Notes under the pieces: model-generated | The model's database searches: none | What the model saw: the letters and a program-made list of their open reading frames with translations, nothing else | What the model was told of the DNA's origin: nothing | NCBI GenBank assembly: GCA_001784275.1 | Contig: MFQB01000005.1 | Span: 1-8,558 of the forward strand | Direction of reading: 5' to 3' | Origin: Candidatus Magasanikbacteria bacterium RIFCSPHIGHO2_02_FULL_47_14 | GTDB taxonomy: Bacteria; Patescibacteriota; Patescibacteriia; Magasanikbacterales; UBA922 | DNA: 8,558 bases | Position numbers and translations under genes: made by a program | Part shown: one piece after another, positions 6,210 to 8,558 of the stretch | Layout of the letters: the number at the start of each line of letters is the position of its first letter | Numbering within the stretch: the stretch's first letter is position 1

Positions 6210-7700
6210 TCAAGGTTTCGGTGCCCCGGCAGCGCTGGAACCCACAGATAACCCAGTGCCCAATGAGGCGAGCCTTCTCCCGGTCTTCTTTAGTACGCCT
6301 CCTGATTCACCGGTCATAATGCGAGCCTTTTCTTGTTCAGCTTCTGCAATTTGCTCATTAATATTTTCTATCTTTTTATTGATCGGATCTGTCACAGCCT
6401 TATACGTACGTTTTGCCGTCTGATAGACTCTCGCGGCCGCACCTAACACCACAACTCCAACACCTAAAATAAGTAAAACTAAACCAACAATCGCTATAAT
6501 AAGGGCAACAGCAAGAACCAACCCATATACTGCACGAGCGCCATTGAGTGCAGCCACCAAAGGAATCTTCTGGAGCTGGAGTCTTGATATCTTCTTATTG
6601 AGTTTCTCAACTTCTCTTTTTGTGGGATTTTTCGCCTGTTGCAACTCCGTGGCATAACTTGCCTCCTGTGGGTCGTGTTGCTGTTTTGGCTTGTTTCCAC
6701 CCTGCTGGTTCGCTGGTTGTTGGTCAGCAGCTTGTTGTTGGGGAGGAGCATTGGGATTAAGTTGGTCTCTGGGATCTTGTTTGGCTGTATTTATGGCATC
6801 TTGCCACTGCTGATTTTGCCAGTCTTCGTGCGACAGCGGCCCCTCGTTTCCAGACTTCTTGCCGCTGAGTTGATCCATGCTATGATCCTGACGATACTTT
6901 TGGTAATCCTGATCACCTCCTGCCTCCTCTTCACTCTTTTGCTGTCCTTTCCAATCTTTATACGAAAGTGGTTCATCGGTAGAGGCGCCGCCGTTTGGAT
7001 TAAATTTGTCAGCCGAACGATCTCGCCGGTATTGTTGATACTCTTGATTGTCGACACCGCCACTCTCGTCATCAGCGCGTTCGTGGGCCTGTCCACGTGC
7101 CTGGCCCCATCTTGCCTCCTCTTGTTCCTTTTCTCTATCTTCTTTCATGAACTGATCACCCAACGAGCCTCCGCGGGCGGCTTTGCGTTTATCTCTCGCC
7201 AACTTTTCTGCCTGTTCTTTTTCTTTCTGTTGTGCCTGTGCCTGCGCTTGTTTCCATTCGGCGTCTTCTTTGGCAGCCTGTTCTTTTTCTCTGTCTTCTT
7301 TCATGAACTGGTCACCCAACGAGCCTCCACGCGCGGCTTTGCGTTTATCTCTCGCCAAATTTTCTGTCTGTTCTTTTTCTCTCTGATGCGCCTTTTGTCT
7401 TGCCTCTTCAAACTCTGCCTGCTCATCAACAGCCTGCTTTCTTTGAAGATACTCTTTGGCAGGTTCATCTGCACGAGCATTTCGCGATGCTGTGCGCTGT
7501 TCCCGAGCCATTTGTGCCGCCTGTTCTCTTTCTTTTTCTTCTATCAACTTCTTTTGCTTTGCCGCTTCATTCGCACGTTGCCCTTCTTCGATCTCTTGGT
7601 CCATTTGAGCAAGCCGCTCCTCACGCGCTGTCTTTCGACGCGCGCGTGCGATAAGATCATCCCACTGTTGTTTTTCCTCGTCAGTTGGGTTACGGGACAT
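6210..7700 (-). CDS. Charged coiled-coil repeat protein with C-terminal membrane hairpin, unknown function
   Basis: The product is 496 residues and I recognise no family. Residues about 1-210 are almost all Glu, Lys, Arg, Gln and Ala, a predicted long helix or coiled coil. A 52-residue repeat is present: residues 115-141 and 167-193 are identical and contain RGGSLGDQFMKED. A second, diverged repeat pair (217-254 and 262-298) shares YxxYRxDxS and PLSxxDW. Residues about 310-345 are a Gln/Pro/Asn-rich linker. A helical segment (355-380) leads to a long hydrophobic stretch (about 391-423), either a hairpin of two short helices around G412-G414 or one long helix. A further amphipathic helix (425-462) and a Gly/Ser/Ala-rich tail follow. 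There is no signal peptide, so the rod is probably cytoplasmic. It starts 6 bases after the Clp gene, which suggests a functional link. TolA-like rods are similar in composition but anchor at the N-terminus. Confidence 0.8.
   Translation of the reverse strand: MSRNPTDEEKQQWDDLIARARRKTAREERLAQMDQEIEEGQRANEAAKQKKLIEEKEREQAAQMAREQRTASRNARADEPAKEYLQRKQAVDEQAEFEEARQKAHQREKEQTENLARDKRKAARGGSLGDQFMKEDREKEQAAKEDAEWKQAQAQAQQKEKEQAEKLARDKRKAARGGSLGDQFMKEDREKEQEEARWGQARGQAHERADDESGGVDNQEYQQYRRDRSADKFNPNGGASTDEPLSYKDWKGQQKSEEEAGGDQDYQKYRQDHSMDQLSGKKSGNEGPLSHEDWQNQQWQDAINTAKQDPRDQLNPNAPPQQQAADQQPANQQGGNKPKQQHDPQEASYATELQQAKNPTKREVEKLNKKISRLQLQKIPLVAALNGARAVYGLVLAVALIIAIVGLVLLILGVGVVVLGAAARVYQTAKRTYKAVTDPINKKIENINEQIAEAEQEKARIMTGESGGVLKKTGRRLASLGTGLSVGSSAAGAPKP
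6807..7052 (-). repeat. Two diverged copies of a ~45-residue repeat in the coiled-coil protein
   Basis: Residues 217-254 (6939-7052) and 262-298 (6807-6917) align with the shared pattern D-Q-[ED]-Y-Q-x-Y-R-x-D-x-S-x-D, then PLSxxDW and QQ. They differ at many positions, so this duplication is older than the 52-residue one. The segment is polar and probably not coiled coil. Alignment was by eye. Confidence 0.55.
7122..7229 (-). repeat. Tandem repeat, copy 2 of a 156-bp unit
   Basis: Aligned by eye with 7278-7385 at an offset of 156 bases, it shows about nine differences over 108 bases. Most are synonymous, and the 27 residues from LARDKRKAARGG to the final EKEQ are identical. This indicates a recent in-frame duplication or selection on the protein. 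Confidence 0.85.
7278..7385 (-). repeat. Tandem repeat, copy 1 of a 156-bp unit
   Basis: This is the partner of the copy at 7122-7229. The unit length (52 codons) keeps the frame, so gain or loss of units would change rod length without breaking the gene. Confidence 0.85.
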
Positions 7701-7706
7701 AGCGTC

Positions 7707-8558
7707 TTATACTAAATGAAACTTTCCATCTTTTTCTTCCACTCGGTATCGTTTCTTTTTCTTGATCGAATGTTTCTCGTTCAAAATTTCGACAACCAGC
7801 TCGTTCAAAATCGAACTGACTTTTTGTTGAAGATACCGCGCCCCTGTATCAGCATTCGTTGTTTTCTGCGCGAACTTGGCGAGCATGGCCGGAGAGGCTG
7901 AGATATGTATACCGCGGTGCTGCAGCACTTCGTTATTGATCTGTTCAATATGATGTTTGACAATTTCTTGCATCGTCAACTCGTCAAGTGGAGGAAATAT
8001 ACACACGCGGTCAATGCGACCAAAGAGCGCAGGGTCAAACTCGCGTTTTATATACTCATGAATATGTTGTTCACTCGTTTCTCCGCTTTTTGTGTCACGA
8101 AAACCAACTGATGGCGATGTGAAAAGCGCCCGATCAATATTGCTGGTTAAAATAATGATGGCATGGCGAAAAGACAGCGAGCGTCCGGCGCTGTCTGTCA
8201 ACGTGCCCTCATCCAAAATCTGAAACAACAACTTTTTCACATCCACATGAGCTTTGTCTATTTCGTCAAACAAAATCACACCGTGCGGGCGTTGCTTCAT
8301 CGCATCCATAAATCGATTGCGCTCACCATGCCCCACATATCCAGCAGGCGAACCAAGCAGCTTCGCCACGCTATGTGACTCAGAAAACTCACTCATGTCC
8401 AGCTTAATCAAGGCCTTTGGATCATGATACAGTTCTTCGGCTATGGCTTTTGCCATGGCTGTTTTTCCGACACCGCTCGGTCCGGCAAAGAGAAACGATG
8501 CGAGCGGTCGAGTCGCGCTCGGTGATCGCAAATGCGCATGTCGGAGCGTTTGCGTTAC
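7707..8558 (-). CDS. Clp-family AAA+ unfoldase (ClpC/ClpA-like), C-terminal second ATPase domain, 5' end outside window
   Basis: The frame is open to the window edge; 283 residues are visible, counted here from the edge. There is no start in the window: a TTG at 8531 lies inside the conserved sequence before the Walker A loop and is not a real start. Visible parts of the D2 domain are Walker A GPSGVGKT (26-33), pore loop GYVG (73-76), Walker B VILFDE (94-99), sensor 1 N140 (LTSN), the arginine-finger region FDPALFGRID (R181) and sensor 2 GAR (239-241) in the D2-small domain. VGF (151-153) sits between sensor 1 and the arginine finger, where ClpA, ClpC and ClpX carry the ClpP-docking tripeptide and ClpB does not. 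It should therefore feed substrates to ClpP. The C-terminus is short and basic. The coiled-coil gene starts 6 bases downstream. No clpP is in the window. Confidence 0.92.
   Translation of the reverse strand, partial: VTQTLRHAHLRSPSATRPLASFLFAGPSGVGKTAMAKAIAEELYHDPKALIKLDMSEFSESHSVAKLLGSPAGYVGHGERNRFMDAMKQRPHGVILFDEIDKAHVDVKKLLFQILDEGTLTDSAGRSLSFRHAIIILTSNIDRALFTSPSVGFRDTKSGETSEQHIHEYIKREFDPALFGRIDRVCIFPPLDELTMQEIVKHHIEQINNEVLQHRGIHISASPAMLAKFAQKTTNADTGARYLQQKVSSILNELVVEILNEKHSIKKKKRYRVEEKDGKFHLV

Noticed and set aside
6639..7715. Plus-strand open frame of 358 codons coding a Leu/Phe-rich, membrane-like protein opposite the coiled-coil gene.
   Set aside because: It starts at TTG with no Shine-Dalgarno support. 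Its hydrophobicity is the expected antisense of a Glu/Lys/Gln/Ala-rich gene, and it carries the mirror of that gene's repeats. The sense gene has coherent architecture and tight operon spacing.

Overview
This window reads as a densely packed chromosomal segment in which every supported gene lies on the minus strand, so transcription runs from high to low coordinates. The best guess for the organism is a Candidate Phyla Radiation (Patescibacteria) lineage, perhaps of the Magasanikbacteria or Uhrbacteria kind. This is inference. It rests on one protein with a two-helix VirB2/TrbC-like pilin segment ending in a SYxxL...NPNLV motif common in CPR proteins, a left-edge gene resembling CPR PEP-utilising-type proteins, very short gaps between genes, and many genes without a Shine-Dalgarno sequence. 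All three stop codons end genes here and tryptophan is TGG, so the standard bacterial code 11 is used, not the recoded UGA of Gracilibacteria or Absconditabacteria.

Layout in transcription order: (1) 8558-7707, C-terminal part of a two-AAA Clp unfoldase cut by the window edge; (2) 7700-6210, a highly charged coiled-coil protein with recent tandem repeats and a C-terminal membrane hairpin, unrecognised; (3) 6177-4957, a membrane-anchored TolB/WD40-like beta-propeller; (4) 4951-4289, a membrane-anchored DsbA-like thioredoxin-fold protein; (5) 4284-2719, a secreted or membrane protein joining a ten-cysteine module, a VirB2-like two-helix segment and a C-terminal M15-type zinc peptidase; (6) 2694-1345, RadA (Sms). 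Gaps between these genes are about 4 to 32 bases, so they look like one operon. After a 135-base gap with a good sigma70-type promoter comes (7) 1209-850, a small membrane/coiled-coil protein, then a rho-independent terminator at 785-832. (8) 753-1 is a separate gene running off the left edge, probably PEP-synthase-like.

How they may work together (inference): genes 3 to 5, probably with gene 2, look like an envelope module. The DsbA-like protein could form disulfides in the cysteine-rich protein encoded just after it. That protein carries a pilin-like membrane core and a peptidoglycan-cutting domain, which would suit a cell-wall-penetrating part of a type IV secretion or pilus-like apparatus. 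The Clp unfoldase has a VGF tripeptide in the ClpP-docking position, which points to proteolytic work rather than ClpB-type disaggregation. RadA is a DNA-recombination protein and its place at the end of the operon may be incidental, or a link to DNA uptake.

No tRNA, rRNA, CRISPR array, insertion sequence or origin was seen. No gene-free stretch exceeds 300 bases; the longest is 1210-1344.
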